64,000 nt of DNA from Caryophanales bacterium UBA1188 (GCA_002310135.1 DBYK01000006.1:1-64000); one strand, 5' to 3'; positions 33,532 through 43,414 are shown, counted from the first letter of the stretch. Numbers and translations are program-made. The notes: a model not told the origin generated them from the letters alone.

Positions 33532-35223
33532 ATGGGAGAATTACGTGGTGATTTAAAAGTATTTGCGCTTGGTGGTTTGCTGGAAGTAGGCAAAAACATG
33601 TATATAATTGAATATGAAAACGAGATTATAATCATTGATGCTGGAATACTATTTCCTGAAAACGATCTTTATGGTATAGATTATATAATACCTGACTACT
33701 CATATCTTAAAGAAAACGAAAAAAAGATACGAGCTCTTTTTATTACGCACGGACACGAAGACCATATCGGAGGAATCCCATACCTTCTAGAACAAGTTAA
33801 AATTCCAAGAATAATCGCAAATGGTTTCGCGCTTGCATTAATCAAGAAAAAGATGGAAGATTTTCCAAAAATCAAAGCGCAGTACTATGAATTCAATGAA
33901 CTTGAAAGAATTAATTTTCAAAATCTATCAGTATCATTCTTTAGAATGAATCACTCAATCCCTGATTCTTTTGGAATGATTATCACAACTCCATATGGTG
34001 ATATAGTCACCACTGGTGACTTCAAGATTGACCTAACTCCAGTTGGAAAAGATGCAGGATATAATAAGATATGCCAGCTCGGACAAAAAGGAGTCTTACT
34101 TCTTTTAAGCGACTCAACTAACGCCATAGTTAAAGAATTATCTACTTCTGAAAGAGCGGTATCTGATAGTATAAAAGACTTATTCAGAGAAATAAGGGGA
34201 AGAATTATTATTGCGACATTCGCATCTAACGTATTAAGAATTAATCAGATAGTTGAATCTTCAATTCAAAATGGAAGAAAAGTATTAGTCGTTGGAAGAA
34301 GTATGGAAAATGTAGTCCAAATCGGGCGTGATATAGGATATATTAAAGTTAAAGACAGTGATTTCATAGAAAGCAAAGAACTATCAGATTATAAACCAGA
34401 AGAGATAACTGTGCTTTGTACTGGTTCACAAGGTGAACCAATGGCTGCCTTATCGAGAATAGCTCAAGGAATCCATAAAGAAATAAAAATTGAAGAAAGT
34501 GATACTGTTATATTCTCGTCAAGCGCTATTCCAGGAAATGCGATAGAAATAGATAATGTCATCAATCTTCTATCTAAACAGGGTGCAAATGTTATAGTAC
34601 AAAGTGCCTTTAATGATGTTCATGCATCAGGTCACGCATCATCTAATGAAGAAAAAATATTATTGAAGCTTTTGAAGCCTAAATATTTTATGCCTATTCA
34701 TGGTGAATACTATATGCTTAAAACTCACGCAAAACATGCGATGGATTGTGGAATGAAAAAAGAGAATATATTCGTCCTTGAAAACGGTAAAGTCCTTCAA
34801 ATAAATGAAGATGGGGCTAAAGTTTTGTCTAAAAAAGTTCCTGCAAAAGATGTGCTTATTGATGGAAACAATATCGGTGGTGTGAACACACAAATTATTG
34901 AAGAGAGAAAAGAATTATCGATGAGAGGAATGATATCGATAATTGTAACATTAAATAAATTTGGAAGAACATTAGTTAAACCAACAATAATATCTAAAGG
35001 CTTCCTCTTTGCAAAAGATAATGAACAGATATTCACTAGTATTGAAAAAGAAACTGAGTTATATTTTAAAAATAATCCTTTACAAGAAAATGAATCTTTA
35101 TCTTCAAAAAGAGATAAGGCAATAGAATATCTTCAAGAAGCAATTAAAAGGATCGCTAAACAAAATCCAATTATATTCCTAGTTTTAAATAAAACTGAAA
35201 TGGAAAGAGAAACTGTAGTATAA
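33532..35223 (+). CDS. rnjA: Ribonuclease J
   Basis: A 563-residue metallo-beta-lactamase/beta-CASP nuclease with 5'-3' exo- and endonuclease activity, central to mRNA decay in Bacillota. The zinc site H73-G-H-E-D-H78 is present, with later motifs NHSIPDSFG and TGDFKID. The beta-CASP pocket includes GSQGEP and ASGHA. The C-terminal HGEYYML block and a normal-length C-terminal domain complete it. GAGGGG lies about 12 bases before the start. Monocistronic with its own terminator. Confidence 0.95.
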   Translation: MGELRGDLKVFALGGLLEVGKNMYIIEYENEIIIIDAGILFPENDLYGIDYIIPDYSYLKENEKKIRALFITHGHEDHIGGIPYLLEQVKIPRIIANGFALALIKKKMEDFPKIKAQYYEFNELERINFQNLSVSFFRMNHSIPDSFGMIITTPYGDIVTTGDFKIDLTPVGKDAGYNKICQLGQKGVLLLLSDSTNAIVKELSTSERAVSDSIKDLFREIRGRIIIATFASNVLRINQIVESSIQNGRKVLVVGRSMENVVQIGRDIGYIKVKDSDFIESKELSDYKPEEITVLCTGSQGEPMAALSRIAQGIHKEIKIEESDTVIFSSSAIPGNAIEIDNVINLLSKQGANVIVQSAFNDVHASGHASSNEEKILLKLLKPKYFMPIHGEYYMLKTHAKHAMDCGMKKENIFVLENGKVLQINEDGAKVLSKKVPAKDVLIDGNNIGGVNTQIIEERKELSMRGMISIIVTLNKFGRTLVKPTIISKGFLFAKDNEQIFTSIEKETELYFKNNPLQENESLSSKRDKAIEYLQEAIKRIAKQNPIIFLVLNKTEMERETVV

Positions 35224-35224
35224 G

Positions 35225-35252
35225 AAAAAGACAACATATGTTGTCTTTTTTT
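35225..35252. terminator. Bidirectional terminator
   Basis: Stem AAAAAGACAAC/GTTGTCTTTTT (35225-35235 and 35240-35250) with an ATAT loop, between converging rnjA and the ABC ATPase gene. Confidence 0.85.
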
Positions 35253-35976
35253 ATTGTTCCATAAATCTTTTGATGAAATCTTTTGCCCTATCTGTCTTTG
35301 GGTTCTTAAAGAAATCTTCAGTTCTTGAATCTTCTAAAATTACTCCATCATTCATAAAAAGAATTCTTGTGGATACTTCTTTTGCGAATTGCATTTCATG
35401 GGTAACTATAACCATAGTTATTCCTGTTTTTTTAACTTCCTTTATTACGCTTAATACTTCTCCTACCATTTCAGGATCGAGTGCACTTGTAGGTTCATCA
35501 AAGAGTATAAGACTTGGACTATTTGATAGAGCTCTTGCGATAGCAACCCTTTGCATCTGACCACCAGATAATTGCTTTGGACTTTTATCTAAATATTCTT
35601 TCATACCAACTCTTATCAGTTCTTTGGTCGCAATTTCTTTGGCTTCTTCTTTTGTCCTTCTTAGTACTTTTGTTTGACCAATCATACAATTTTTTAAAAC
35701 ATTTAAGTTGTTAAAGAGATTAAATGATTGAAACACCATACCTATTTTAGTTCTTAGTTCATTGATATTCATATTTTTGGTGTTTATTCCATTAAAGAAG
35801 ATGTCACCCGAATTAGGAGTTTCAAGGAAGTTGATACATCTTAGAAGTGTAGATTTACCACTACCAGAAGAACCAAGTATACATATGATATCTCCCTCTT
35901 CAACATTAAAACTTATATCTTTTAAGACATCTTCATCGCCAAATTTCTTTTTTAAATTCTTAACTTCTAAAATCAT
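35251..35976 (-). CDS. Amino-acid ABC transporter ATPase (probably lysine)
   Basis: A 241-residue GlnQ/HisP-type ATPase. Walker A GSSGSGKST, Q-loop MVFQSFNLF, signature LSGGQMQRVAIARAL, Walker B LILFDEPTSALD, and H-loop VTHEM are present. Last gene of a three-gene importer whose transcript begins with a lysine-type riboswitch; polar amino-acid import is the family role and lysine is inferred from the riboswitch. Confidence 0.93.
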   Translation of the reverse strand: MILEVKNLKKKFGDEDVLKDISFNVEEGDIICILGSSGSGKSTLLRCINFLETPNSGDIFFNGINTKNMNINELRTKIGMVFQSFNLFNNLNVLKNCMIGQTKVLRRTKEEAKEIATKELIRVGMKEYLDKSPKQLSGGQMQRVAIARALSNSPSLILFDEPTSALDPEMVGEVLSVIKEVKKTGITMVIVTHEMQFAKEVSTRILFMNDGVILEDSRTEDFFKNPKTDRAKDFIKRFMEQ

Positions 35977-35985
35977 AAAAACCTC

Positions 35986-36714
35986 TTAGTTAGAACTTTG
36001 AATTGGTTTTATTGGGCTTCCAATTCTTCTTTCTAACATTTGTAATAATTTTGAAGACGAAAGAGTGAGCACAAGATAGATGATAGCGGCTATAGTCATA
36101 GCTTCAACAACCTTATAATATCTATTCCCCGCCATAAGACATGCGTTATATAATTCAATTACACCTATGACATTTAATACAGATGTATCTTTGATATTGA
36201 CAATAAACTCATTACCTATAGATGCCATAGAATTTTTGATTGCCTGAGGATAAATAATAAAAATCATAGACCTAAATTCAGATAAGCCAATACTTCTTGC
36301 GGCCTCATATTGTCCTTTATCTACTGACTCTATTCCACCTCTTAATACTTCTGTAAGATATGCAGTAGTATTAATTGATACTGTGAATAAACCAGAAGTA
36401 AGAGGATCCCAATCTATCCCTATCATTTTAAATGAATAATAAAATATTAAGGCTTGAACCATCATTGGGGTTCCTCTAATTACAGTGACATAAACATTCA
36501 CAAATCCCTTTAGGATTTTACCTATTATTTTTGGATTTTCTTTAACCCTTATATATGAAAATATGCAGGCAATCAAAAAACCAACTACAGTACCAAAAAG
36601 AGATAGTAGTAGAGTTCTACCAATTCCATATAGTATTTGGATAGCATATTCTTCTATGATTCTTCCTATCCAACCAAAAAAACCTGCATATATCATAATA
36701 ATCTTATTCGCCAC
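35986..36714 (-). CDS. Amino-acid ABC transporter permease
   Basis: A 242-residue HisM/GlnP-type permease with about five TM segments and the EAA loop (EAARSIGLSEFRSMIFIIYPQAIK). A conserved RGTPMMVQALIFYYSF segment is present. Its start overlaps the binding-protein gene end by 11 bp; the ATPase gene follows after 9 bp. Confidence 0.92.
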   Translation of the reverse strand: MANKIIMIYAGFFGWIGRIIEEYAIQILYGIGRTLLLSLFGTVVGFLIACIFSYIRVKENPKIIGKILKGFVNVYVTVIRGTPMMVQALIFYYSFKMIGIDWDPLTSGLFTVSINTTAYLTEVLRGGIESVDKGQYEAARSIGLSEFRSMIFIIYPQAIKNSMASIGNEFIVNIKDTSVLNVIGVIELYNACLMAGNRYYKVVEAMTIAAIIYLVLTLSSSKLLQMLERRIGSPIKPIQSSN

Positions 36715-37528
36715 TTTCTATTGCGCTTACCATTAAAGATTCTCTTGTCTCAGCGCTTATTTTCGCTAAAGCATCATTAATTAAATTCAATAAATTAGTA
36801 TCAACTTTTCTAAGACCAATACTAACTACTTTTTCTTCTTCATCGACCTCAAATTGATCAATTAGCTCAATATATTTTAATTCTGGGTTTGATGCACAAA
36901 CACCAAGTGCAACCGGCTTTTCTATTACAGTAACATCGTTATCACCAACTAATATTCCAGATATGATTAGTGGAACAGTCGCTAGTGGAGAATTTGCAGT
37001 TGTTCCAGCCTTTTGAGCTAGTTGTTCAGCAAGAGTTTCATATGAAGTTCCTCTTTGACCTACTATATTTGCATTACTAAAATCAGTAAATCTAGTAGCA
37101 TTTGCATAAGGACCATCTTTTTTAACCACAACTACGTGTTGTGTTTCATAATATGGGTCTGAAAAATTGATAGATTCTTTTCTTTTGGCGGTAGGGCTCA
37201 TACCCGCAATAATCGCATCTATTTCTCCGCTTTCAAGAGCAGGAATTAATCCATCCCAAGCTATTTTTTTAACTACTAGTCTTAAACCTAATTCTTGAGC
37301 TATAAGTTTAGCCATTTCTATATCATAGCCTTCTGCGTATAGGTTTCTTTGACCATAGATTTCAACATTGCTTAAAGTGTTTTCTGTCTCAGTCCAATTG
37401 AATGGAGCGTATTCGCATTCAAGACCTATTACTAGTTCTCCTTTTGATTCATCGAAGCTAACCTTCCTACAACCAAATAATTGAATTAAAAGTGTGAGTG
37501 TTAATAAAACTGCTAAAATTTTTTTCAT
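36704..37528 (-). CDS. Amino-acid ABC transporter substrate-binding lipoprotein
   Basis: A 274-residue family-3 solute-binding lipoprotein: lipobox QLFGC (Cys20), then ELVIGLECEYAPFNWTE, EGYDIEMAKLIAQELGL, WDGLIPALESGEIDAIIAGMSPTAKR, and INFSDPYYETQHVVVV. Extracellular and lipid-anchored. Preceded by a riboswitch and a terminator, so ligand-dependent control is expected. Confidence 0.93.
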   Translation of the reverse strand: MKKILAVLLTLTLLIQLFGCRKVSFDESKGELVIGLECEYAPFNWTETENTLSNVEIYGQRNLYAEGYDIEMAKLIAQELGLRLVVKKIAWDGLIPALESGEIDAIIAGMSPTAKRKESINFSDPYYETQHVVVVKKDGPYANATRFTDFSNANIVGQRGTSYETLAEQLAQKAGTTANSPLATVPLIISGILVGDNDVTVIEKPVALGVCASNPELKYIELIDQFEVDEEEKVVSIGLRKVDTNLLNLINDALAKISAETRESLMVSAIESGE

Positions 37529-37570
37529 TTTCTTTTTTCTCCTTTTTCCTTTAGAGAACCACTAAAAAGA

Positions 37571-37598
37571 AAATAAAAGACGTCATTAAGACGCCTTT
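37571..37598 (-). terminator. Riboswitch-controlled terminator
   Basis: Stem AAAGGCGTC/GACGTCTTTT (37590-37598 with 37575-37584) then TATTTTC on the minus strand, between the aptamer and the binding-protein start. It is the probable off-switch. Confidence 0.75.
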
Positions 37599-37599
37599 A

Positions 37600-37778
37600 G
37601 TATTTTACTTTTATAGCGCCTCTACTATTTTATAGTAGGAGTGTTATAGATATTATCTATAACCCCACGAAAAATTTATGCCTAAATAATTCGTTCGGCG
37701 ATGATTACCTTTCCTTAAATCCTATCGCATGCCTGCAGTATTTAAGTACTCTTTTGCATCGCTACCTCTATTTTTATG
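37600..37778 (-). promoter_or_regulatory. Lysine riboswitch (L box)
   Basis: Read on the minus strand, the leader starts with AUAGAGGUAGCGAUGC, followed by AAGAGUA. It then has GGAAAGGUAAUCAUCGCCGAA, which parallels the L-box GAAAGGGGAGCGUCGCCGAA core, a GGCAUAAA segment, and a long hairpin around UUAUAGAUAAUAUCUAUAA. A TATAAT box at 37791-37786 starts it, and a terminator ends it. L boxes commonly control lysine importers. With the terminator it fills the 317-bp gap 37529-37845. A covariance search was not possible. Confidence 0.82.
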
Positions 37779-37845
37779 TGTTAGTATTATACAATATTTT
37801 TTGAATATTAAAATAGATTTTTTAATTTTTTTTATTGAAAACGTT

Positions 37846-39108
37846 TTATAAGAGTTTTTTGATAAACTCAATCTTAATACTTAAGATTAAAATGTTTGTG
37901 GCTTGTTTTATTTCTTCTAAAGTTGGATATGTTGGAGCCAAACGTATAATTGAATTGTTTGGATCTATGTGATATGGATAAGCACAGCCAGCTTCTGTAA
38001 GTTTAACACCTAAATCCCTACATCTATCAATTACTTCTTTTGCGATAGATGGAGTTTTTATGGAAATGAAGTATCCACCATATGGTTTTGTCCATTCAAC
38101 AATATCTTTAACATTTTCTTCAAGAAGATTTAATATAAGTTCGAATTTAGGTCTAATGATAGATGCATGTTTCTTCATTTGATTTTTAATACCATCTAAG
38201 TTTTTAAAGAACTTAACGTGTCTTAATTGATTAACTTTATCGAAGCCAATAGTTTGAACTTTAAGATGATTTAACAAATACTCTTTATTTTTTGGACTAG
38301 TCGCAATAGCGGCTATTCCACTTCCAGGAAATGATATTTTTGAAGTTGAAGTAAATTTATATACTATATCTGGGTTTCCTGCCTTCTTACATTCATCAAG
38401 TATCTCTAAAAGAAAATCTTGGTGATCATCATACAAATGATGAACTGAATATGCATTATCCCAATATATTCTAAAATCTTTAGCTTTTGGTTTTAATCTT
38501 GCGAACCTTTTAACTACTTCTTCACTATAAGTTGTCCCATCTGGATTTGAATATTTAGGGACACACCATATTCCTTTAACGCTTTCATCTTTTATTAATT
38601 CTTCAACTAAATCCATATCAGGGCCATTACTATCCATTGGAATGGGTATCATTTCTATTCCAAAATATTCAGTAATTAAAAAATGTCTATCATAGCCAGG
38701 AACTGGGCATAACCATTTAACTTTATCTAACTTCATCCATGGAGTTGAACCAAGAACACCATGCGTCATAGCGGTAGATATACAATCATACATGATAGAT
38801 AATGATGAGTTACCATAAATAATGATGTTTTCTTTTGGGACTTCTATGATATCACCAAGAAGTCTTTTGCATTCTTCTATACCATCAAGCACACCATAAT
38901 TTCTACAATCTATCCCATCTTCACACCTTAAATCCATATTGGAATGTAGGACATCCATCATTTCCATAGATAGATTGAGTTGTTCATAACTTGGCTTGCC
39001 TCGAGACATATCGAGTTTTAGGTTTAGATTTTTATATTCATTATATTCATTTAATAATGATTCAAGTTCTCTCTTTAAATCACCTTTATTTAAATCTTTA
39101 TAGTTCAT
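37846..39108 (-). CDS. PLP aminotransferase, aspartate-aminotransferase-like (MocR-type fold I)
   Basis: A 420-residue PLP enzyme. The N-terminal LDMSRGKPSYEQLNLS segment is typical of the long bacterial aspartate aminotransferase subgroup (Aminotran_MocR, type Ic). The PLP lysine lies in FTSTSKISFPGSG. The cofactor ring contact is in WCVPKYSNPDGTTYS and IYWDNAYSVHHL. No DNA-binding domain is attached. Monocistronic; AGGT precedes the start. It lies beside the lysine-controlled importer but is upstream of the riboswitch, so it is not controlled by it. Confidence 0.85.
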   Translation of the reverse strand: MNYKDLNKGDLKRELESLLNEYNEYKNLNLKLDMSRGKPSYEQLNLSMEMMDVLHSNMDLRCEDGIDCRNYGVLDGIEECKRLLGDIIEVPKENIIIYGNSSLSIMYDCISTAMTHGVLGSTPWMKLDKVKWLCPVPGYDRHFLITEYFGIEMIPIPMDSNGPDMDLVEELIKDESVKGIWCVPKYSNPDGTTYSEEVVKRFARLKPKAKDFRIYWDNAYSVHHLYDDHQDFLLEILDECKKAGNPDIVYKFTSTSKISFPGSGIAAIATSPKNKEYLLNHLKVQTIGFDKVNQLRHVKFFKNLDGIKNQMKKHASIIRPKFELILNLLEENVKDIVEWTKPYGGYFISIKTPSIAKEVIDRCRDLGVKLTEAGCAYPYHIDPNNSIIRLAPTYPTLEEIKQATNILILSIKIEFIKKLL

Positions 39109-39176
39109 AGGAATACCTCACATATAGATAAATTAGTATAACATAATTATTTTTTAGATAAAATAAGTTATGATAA

Positions 39177-40919
39177 TTAGCTTATTAGTTCTTCTAGAAT
39201 AAGAATTCTATCTAATTTTTCTTCTATAGATTTTTCTATTTGAGTTTTTTTATCTTGTAAATCCATTATCTTTAAATAATCAACAATTTCTTTTTCCATG
39301 TCTTGATTAATTAAACTGAGATTCTTTTCTAAAATCTCTATTTCTTCTAATAATTTCTTATGCTCTTTTTTTGCTGAATTTAATTCTCTTTTTTCTTTAT
39401 CTTTTTCAACATATTTATTAATTCTTTCTTCTTTTGGTTGTTTTGTTTTGAGTGATTTTTCTAAATAATCGCTATACATTTCATTAGATTCTATTATCTT
39501 GCCATTATCAAAAATGAATAATTTATTGCATATCTTATCTAGGAAATATCTATCATGAGACACTATAAGGATAGGACCATTAAATTCTAAAAGATAATCT
39601 TCAAGAATTTCTAAAGTATAGATGTCTAAATCATTTGTAGGTTCATCAAGGAGTAATACATTTGGATTATTGGATAATACTCTGATTAATTGTAATCTTC
39701 TCTTTTCACCACCTGATAAAGTTTTAACTTCCATATAATGAGTATTTCTATCAAAGAGGAAGGATTCTAAGAACTGAGCGGATGTTAAAACTCCATTTGG
39801 AGTGTTGATTGCTTTTCTTTCTTCTTCTATGTAATCAATTATTTTAACGTTATCATCTATTAAAGAAAGCGTTTGAGGAAAATACCCTAAATTTAGCGTT
39901 TCCCCTTTGATTAGTTCGCCTTTATCAAGGGTATCTAAACCCATGATTATTTTAAATAGAGTTGACTTCCCAGAACCATTGTTTCCAACAACTCCTATAC
40001 AATCGTTTCTTTTTAAAACAAATGAAAAATCTTCAAATAAAACTTTATTATCAAATGCTTTATATCCTGATTTTATTTCAATTAATTTCTTCCCTAGTCT
40101 TGTTTCATTTGAATCAAATTTCATCTTTTGATTTCTATCGTTAAACTTGACTTGAAGAAGTTCATAATATCTTTCTTTTCTTGCTTTTTGCTTGGTAGAT
40201 CTTGCCTCTGCACCCCTATTAATCCATTCTTTTTCTCTTTTTAAAATATTAGATAATTTTCTTTTTGATGCTTCTTCAAGTTCTAATCTTTCTGCCTTTA
40301 GCTCAAGATATAAGCTGTAGTTAGCATCATACATATAAGTTTTACCATAATCAAGCTCAAGCATTTTCTTACAAATTCTTTCAAGAAAATACCTATCATG
40401 TGTAACAAGAAGTATAGAACCTTTATATTTAATTAAATATTTTTCAAGCCAAACAATTAATGAGGCATCTAGGTGGTTTGTGGGTTCATCTAAGATTAAA
40501 AGATCTGAATATGCGACCAAGACTTTAGCAAGCGCTACCTTTTTCCTTTCACCACCAGATAGAGTCTTACTATTTATTGTGTAATCATCAAATCCCATCT
40601 TTGAAAGCATCGTCTTAGCTTCGTATTCATCTACCACGTGTTCCTTAGTTGAAGCCTCAAGAACAACATCTAGAATTGATTTTTCTCTATCAAAATCAAC
40701 TTCTTGACTGAGACAATTGATTATAATTCCACCTGATTTTATTATTTCTCCACTATTTGGAATTTCTTCTCCCAATATCAATTTAATAATTGTGGTTTTA
40801 CCAGTACCGTTTACTCCAACAACACCTATTTTTTCATTATCGCTTATTGAAAAGGATGCTTTATCGAGTATCTTTTTATTTGAATATTCAAATGAAACAT
40901 TGTTGAATGTAATGACCAT
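39177..40919 (-). CDS. ABC-F family ATPase
   Basis: A 580-residue soluble protein with two ABC domains and no TM segment. First domain: Walker A GVNGTGKTT, signature LSGGERKK, Walker B LLILDEPTNHLD. Second: GNNGSGKST, LSGGEKRR, LLLDEPTNDLD. The linker between is rich in Arg/Lys/Glu, as in ribosome-binding ABC-F proteins, and a C-terminal coiled coil (about 500-580) follows. Start at 40919 uses GAGAGGG upstream; a frame extension of ten codons is not used. Likely acts at the ribosome; antibiotic protection versus housekeeping cannot be told. Confidence 0.9.
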   Translation of the reverse strand: MVITFNNVSFEYSNKKILDKASFSISDNEKIGVVGVNGTGKTTIIKLILGEEIPNSGEIIKSGGIIINCLSQEVDFDREKSILDVVLEASTKEHVVDEYEAKTMLSKMGFDDYTINSKTLSGGERKKVALAKVLVAYSDLLILDEPTNHLDASLIVWLEKYLIKYKGSILLVTHDRYFLERICKKMLELDYGKTYMYDANYSLYLELKAERLELEEASKRKLSNILKREKEWINRGAEARSTKQKARKERYYELLQVKFNDRNQKMKFDSNETRLGKKLIEIKSGYKAFDNKVLFEDFSFVLKRNDCIGVVGNNGSGKSTLFKIIMGLDTLDKGELIKGETLNLGYFPQTLSLIDDNVKIIDYIEEERKAINTPNGVLTSAQFLESFLFDRNTHYMEVKTLSGGEKRRLQLIRVLSNNPNVLLLDEPTNDLDIYTLEILEDYLLEFNGPILIVSHDRYFLDKICNKLFIFDNGKIIESNEMYSDYLEKSLKTKQPKEERINKYVEKDKEKRELNSAKKEHKKLLEEIEILEKNLSLINQDMEKEIVDYLKIMDLQDKKTQIEKSIEEKLDRILILEELIS

Positions 40920-40938
40920 TTTAACCCTCTCAAATATA

Positions 40939-40970
40939 ACAGGCGACACTAGGGCGCCTGTTTATATTAT
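40939..40970 (-). terminator. Hairpin after CpsB-like gene
   Basis: Stem ACAGGCG/CGCCTGT (40939-40945 and 40955-40961) with a 9-base loop. The minus-strand tail TTATATTTG is only moderately T-rich, so read-through into the ABC-F gene is possible. Confidence 0.55.
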
Positions 40971-41668
40971 AATAGAAATTCTCTTGCATCGTTTTCAAAT
41001 ATGTTTTGGACTATTTCACTATCATAATTCTTTATGCAATAGTCATACGCTTTTTTTAGATAATTGATTCTTCCTTGGTGCATATCACTTGATACAAAAT
41101 CCACGAGATTATTTTCTAGTAATTTTCTCACAAGCTTTTGTGCGCCTCTTCCATCTGCCCCAACTATGCTTGATGCATTTATTTGTATGAGCGCTCCTAG
41201 CATTTTCAGCCTAAATATCTTTTCAATATTTAAATATTCATATCTTTCAACGTGAGCTATTATAGGTTGAAGTTTGTTTACTTTTGATAGATGTACTATT
41301 TCTTCTACATTGATTGGGATAGTATATGAAAATTCGAGAAGAATGCAGTTTGAATTGTTAATATCAAATATAATTTCATCTCTTTTTTCTAAGATGCTTC
41401 TAAAATGAGAAACACTTCTTATAAATAACTCTTGACCCAAATAAATGTTTATATCTATTTTTTCTTTTTCGATTTCATTTTTAAAATTATTGAACTCAAA
41501 TATTATTTTTTCTTTTGATTCTTCAAACATCTCTTTTCTATAATGAGGCGTTAGAAAAACATCGCTCACGCCCAGTAGTTTTTCTTCCTTAATTAAGTTT
41601 ATACTGTCTTTGAGAGAATCTGATCCATCATCTACAAAGGGCAAAAAGTGTGTATGAATATCAATCAT
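40967..41668 (-). CDS. Protein-tyrosine phosphatase of CpsB/CapC (PHP) family
   Basis: A 233-residue PHP-fold metallophosphatase that in other Gram-positives dephosphorylates the polysaccharide tyrosine kinase. Metal motifs: MIDIHTHFLPFVDDG (His5, His7), LTPHY, HVERYEY and SDMHQGR. Start at 41668 uses AGGTGAG; the GTG three codons earlier lies in that site. It diverges from the CpsC/CpsD-like genes, so phosphatase and kinase are transcribed separately. Confidence 0.9.
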   Translation of the reverse strand: MIDIHTHFLPFVDDGSDSLKDSINLIKEEKLLGVSDVFLTPHYRKEMFEESKEKIIFEFNNFKNEIEKEKIDINIYLGQELFIRSVSHFRSILEKRDEIIFDINNSNCILLEFSYTIPINVEEIVHLSKVNKLQPIIAHVERYEYLNIEKIFRLKMLGALIQINASSIVGADGRGAQKLVRKLLENNLVDFVSSDMHQGRINYLKKAYDYCIKNYDSEIVQNIFENDAREFLL

Positions 41669-41819
41669 TAGTCTCACCTATTATGTCAATTAATATTTGA
41701 TTGCTTTTATTCATTATAAAATATGAAAACATTTAAAAAAAGTGTTTTTAGAAAAATTTGTTAGTTTTTTGTGAAAAATAAAGGCACTTGATAAAAATAT
41801 TTATCATTGTGTTGTTTTT

Positions 41820-41883
41820 TTGTTTAAAGTGTAGTAAAATCTTATGATAGTTTTAGAAATGTCAAATAATGCCAATTTTGACA
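41820..41883 (+). promoter_or_regulatory. CpsC-like operon promoter and 5' inverted repeat
   Basis: TTGTTT (41820-41825), a 17-bp spacer and TATGAT (41843-41848). Inverted repeat TGTCAAA-N10-TTTGACA (41860-41883) follows at the predicted RNA 5' end, either an operator or a protective 5' hairpin. Confidence 0.6.
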
Positions 41884-41900
41884 GTAAATGAGAGGAAATC

Positions 41901-42674
41901 ATGAACGAAGAAATGAGAGAAACTACTATCACGATTAAAGACCTCGTCAATGTCTTAATAAAGAGATTATGGATTATTTTATCCGTATCTGTGCTAGCTG
42001 TTATTGGGTTATTTGTTTACATGCTTGTATTCACTGCTCAATACTACGAAGCAAAAGGGCTCATGTACGTAAATAACAAATCATTAAATATCGGTATATC
42101 TTCTATTACTCAAGGTGATATCTCAGCACAAAAATCTCTTGTTCAATCTTATTCAATCATCCTAACAACTAGATCAACAATTGAAGATGTTCTTGAAAGA
42201 GCTAACTTGAAAGACAAATATGAATATGAAGATGTCATCAAGATGTTGACAGTTGGTTCTGTCAATTCAACAGAAATATTCTCTATTTCATGTAAGTGTG
42301 AAGATGGAGCTGATGCAGTTTTAATTGTCACAACAATTCTTAATACTTTCCCAGCTCATGTTGAAAATATCATAGATGGTTCAAGCGCTTCTGTTGTTGA
42401 CTATCCATCAGATACTGCAACACCTGTAAAGAAAGGATATACTAGAAATTCAATTCTTGCTTTTCTAATTGCGTTTGTTGTTTCATATGGATTCTTCTTT
42501 GTTTTAGATGTATTAATTGATGATACAATTAAGAGTTCAGATTGGATTAAAGAAACATATAAAGATATTGCGCCTCTTCTAACAATTGTTCCAGATGTCA
42601 ATATTGAAACAAAACACAAATATGCTTACTACAATTATTATTCAAATAATAGTGAAGAGAAAGAGGAGGAATAA
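41901..42674 (+). CDS. Wzz/CpsC-type polysaccharide co-polymerase and kinase activator
   Basis: A 257-residue membrane protein with TM1 at about 22-44, an extracellular loop of about 135 residues, the P-x-T-A-T-P-V-K-K-G proline region, and TM2 at about 183-205. The cytoplasmic C-terminal tail is the part that activates the BY-kinase in this family. GAGAGGAAATC precedes the start. It lies 2 bp before the kinase gene. Confidence 0.9.
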   Translation: MNEEMRETTITIKDLVNVLIKRLWIILSVSVLAVIGLFVYMLVFTAQYYEAKGLMYVNNKSLNIGISSITQGDISAQKSLVQSYSIILTTRSTIEDVLERANLKDKYEYEDVIKMLTVGSVNSTEIFSISCKCEDGADAVLIVTTILNTFPAHVENIIDGSSASVVDYPSDTATPVKKGYTRNSILAFLIAFVVSYGFFFVLDVLIDDTIKSSDWIKETYKDIAPLLTIVPDVNIETKHKYAYYNYYSNNSEEKEEE

Positions 42675-42676
42675 AA

Positions 42677-43414
42677 ATGAAAAAATATAAAGAAGATGTT
42701 GAAATTTTTATTCCAAATAAAAAAATAGGTGATAAACTTCCTTTTGCTGCAAAAGAAGCTTATAACTTACTTAGAACTAATATTTCTTTCTCACTCAATA
42801 AAAAAGAGGGAAAGGGAAACATCATAGGTATTGTATCTGCGGAACCACAGGATGGTAAAAGTTTTACTTCCTTGAATCTCGCATACACCCTAGCAGTTGA
42901 CAACAATAAAGTTGTTCTAATCGATGGGGATATGAGAAAGCCAACTATTGATAAATATTTTGAAATCGATAATGTGCCTGGGCTTTCTGATATCTTCACA
43001 AATCCAACAAAAGAATACCCAATTCATAAAAGTGTTTTAACAGAAAAGATGGATTTGATATGTTGTGGTACAATTCCACCAAACCCATCACAACTCCTAT
43101 CATCAGAAGAGATGAAAAATATACTAGATAACCTTTCAAGTAAATATGATTATGTAGTAATCGATTTACCTCCAATTAATGTTGTTGCAGATTCTCTTGG
43201 TGCATCTAAGTATTTTGATGGTATAATAGTTGTGTCAAGACACAATAAAACAAGAAAAAAAGATTTACAAGAAGCTATAAGACAACTTACTTTTGTTCAG
43301 GCCAAAATACTAGGAATTGTTTATAATGGCTACGCAAGAGAAGGAAAATACTATTATAGAACAAAGAAAAATTATTACTATTATGAAGAAAAGAATAAGG
43401 GGGGAAAGGAGTAG
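42677..43414 (+). CDS. BY-type tyrosine kinase (CpsD/CapB-like)
   Basis: A 245-residue cytosolic kinase. Walker A is S-A-E-P-Q-D-G-K-S (54-62), Walker A' is VLIDGDMRKPT, Walker B is VVIDLPP. The C-terminus holds a tyrosine cluster (GKYYYRTKKNYYYY) for autophosphorylation. It controls capsule or exopolysaccharide synthesis together with the CpsC-like activator and the CpsB-like phosphatase. AGGAGG precedes the start. Its last codons (AAG GAG TAG) supply the ribosome site of the next gene. Confidence 0.92.
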   Translation: MKKYKEDVEIFIPNKKIGDKLPFAAKEAYNLLRTNISFSLNKKEGKGNIIGIVSAEPQDGKSFTSLNLAYTLAVDNNKVVLIDGDMRKPTIDKYFEIDNVPGLSDIFTNPTKEYPIHKSVLTEKMDLICCGTIPPNPSQLLSSEEMKNILDNLSSKYDYVVIDLPPINVVADSLGASKYFDGIIVVSRHNKTRKKDLQEAIRQLTFVQAKILGIVYNGYAREGKYYYRTKKNYYYYEEKNKGGKE

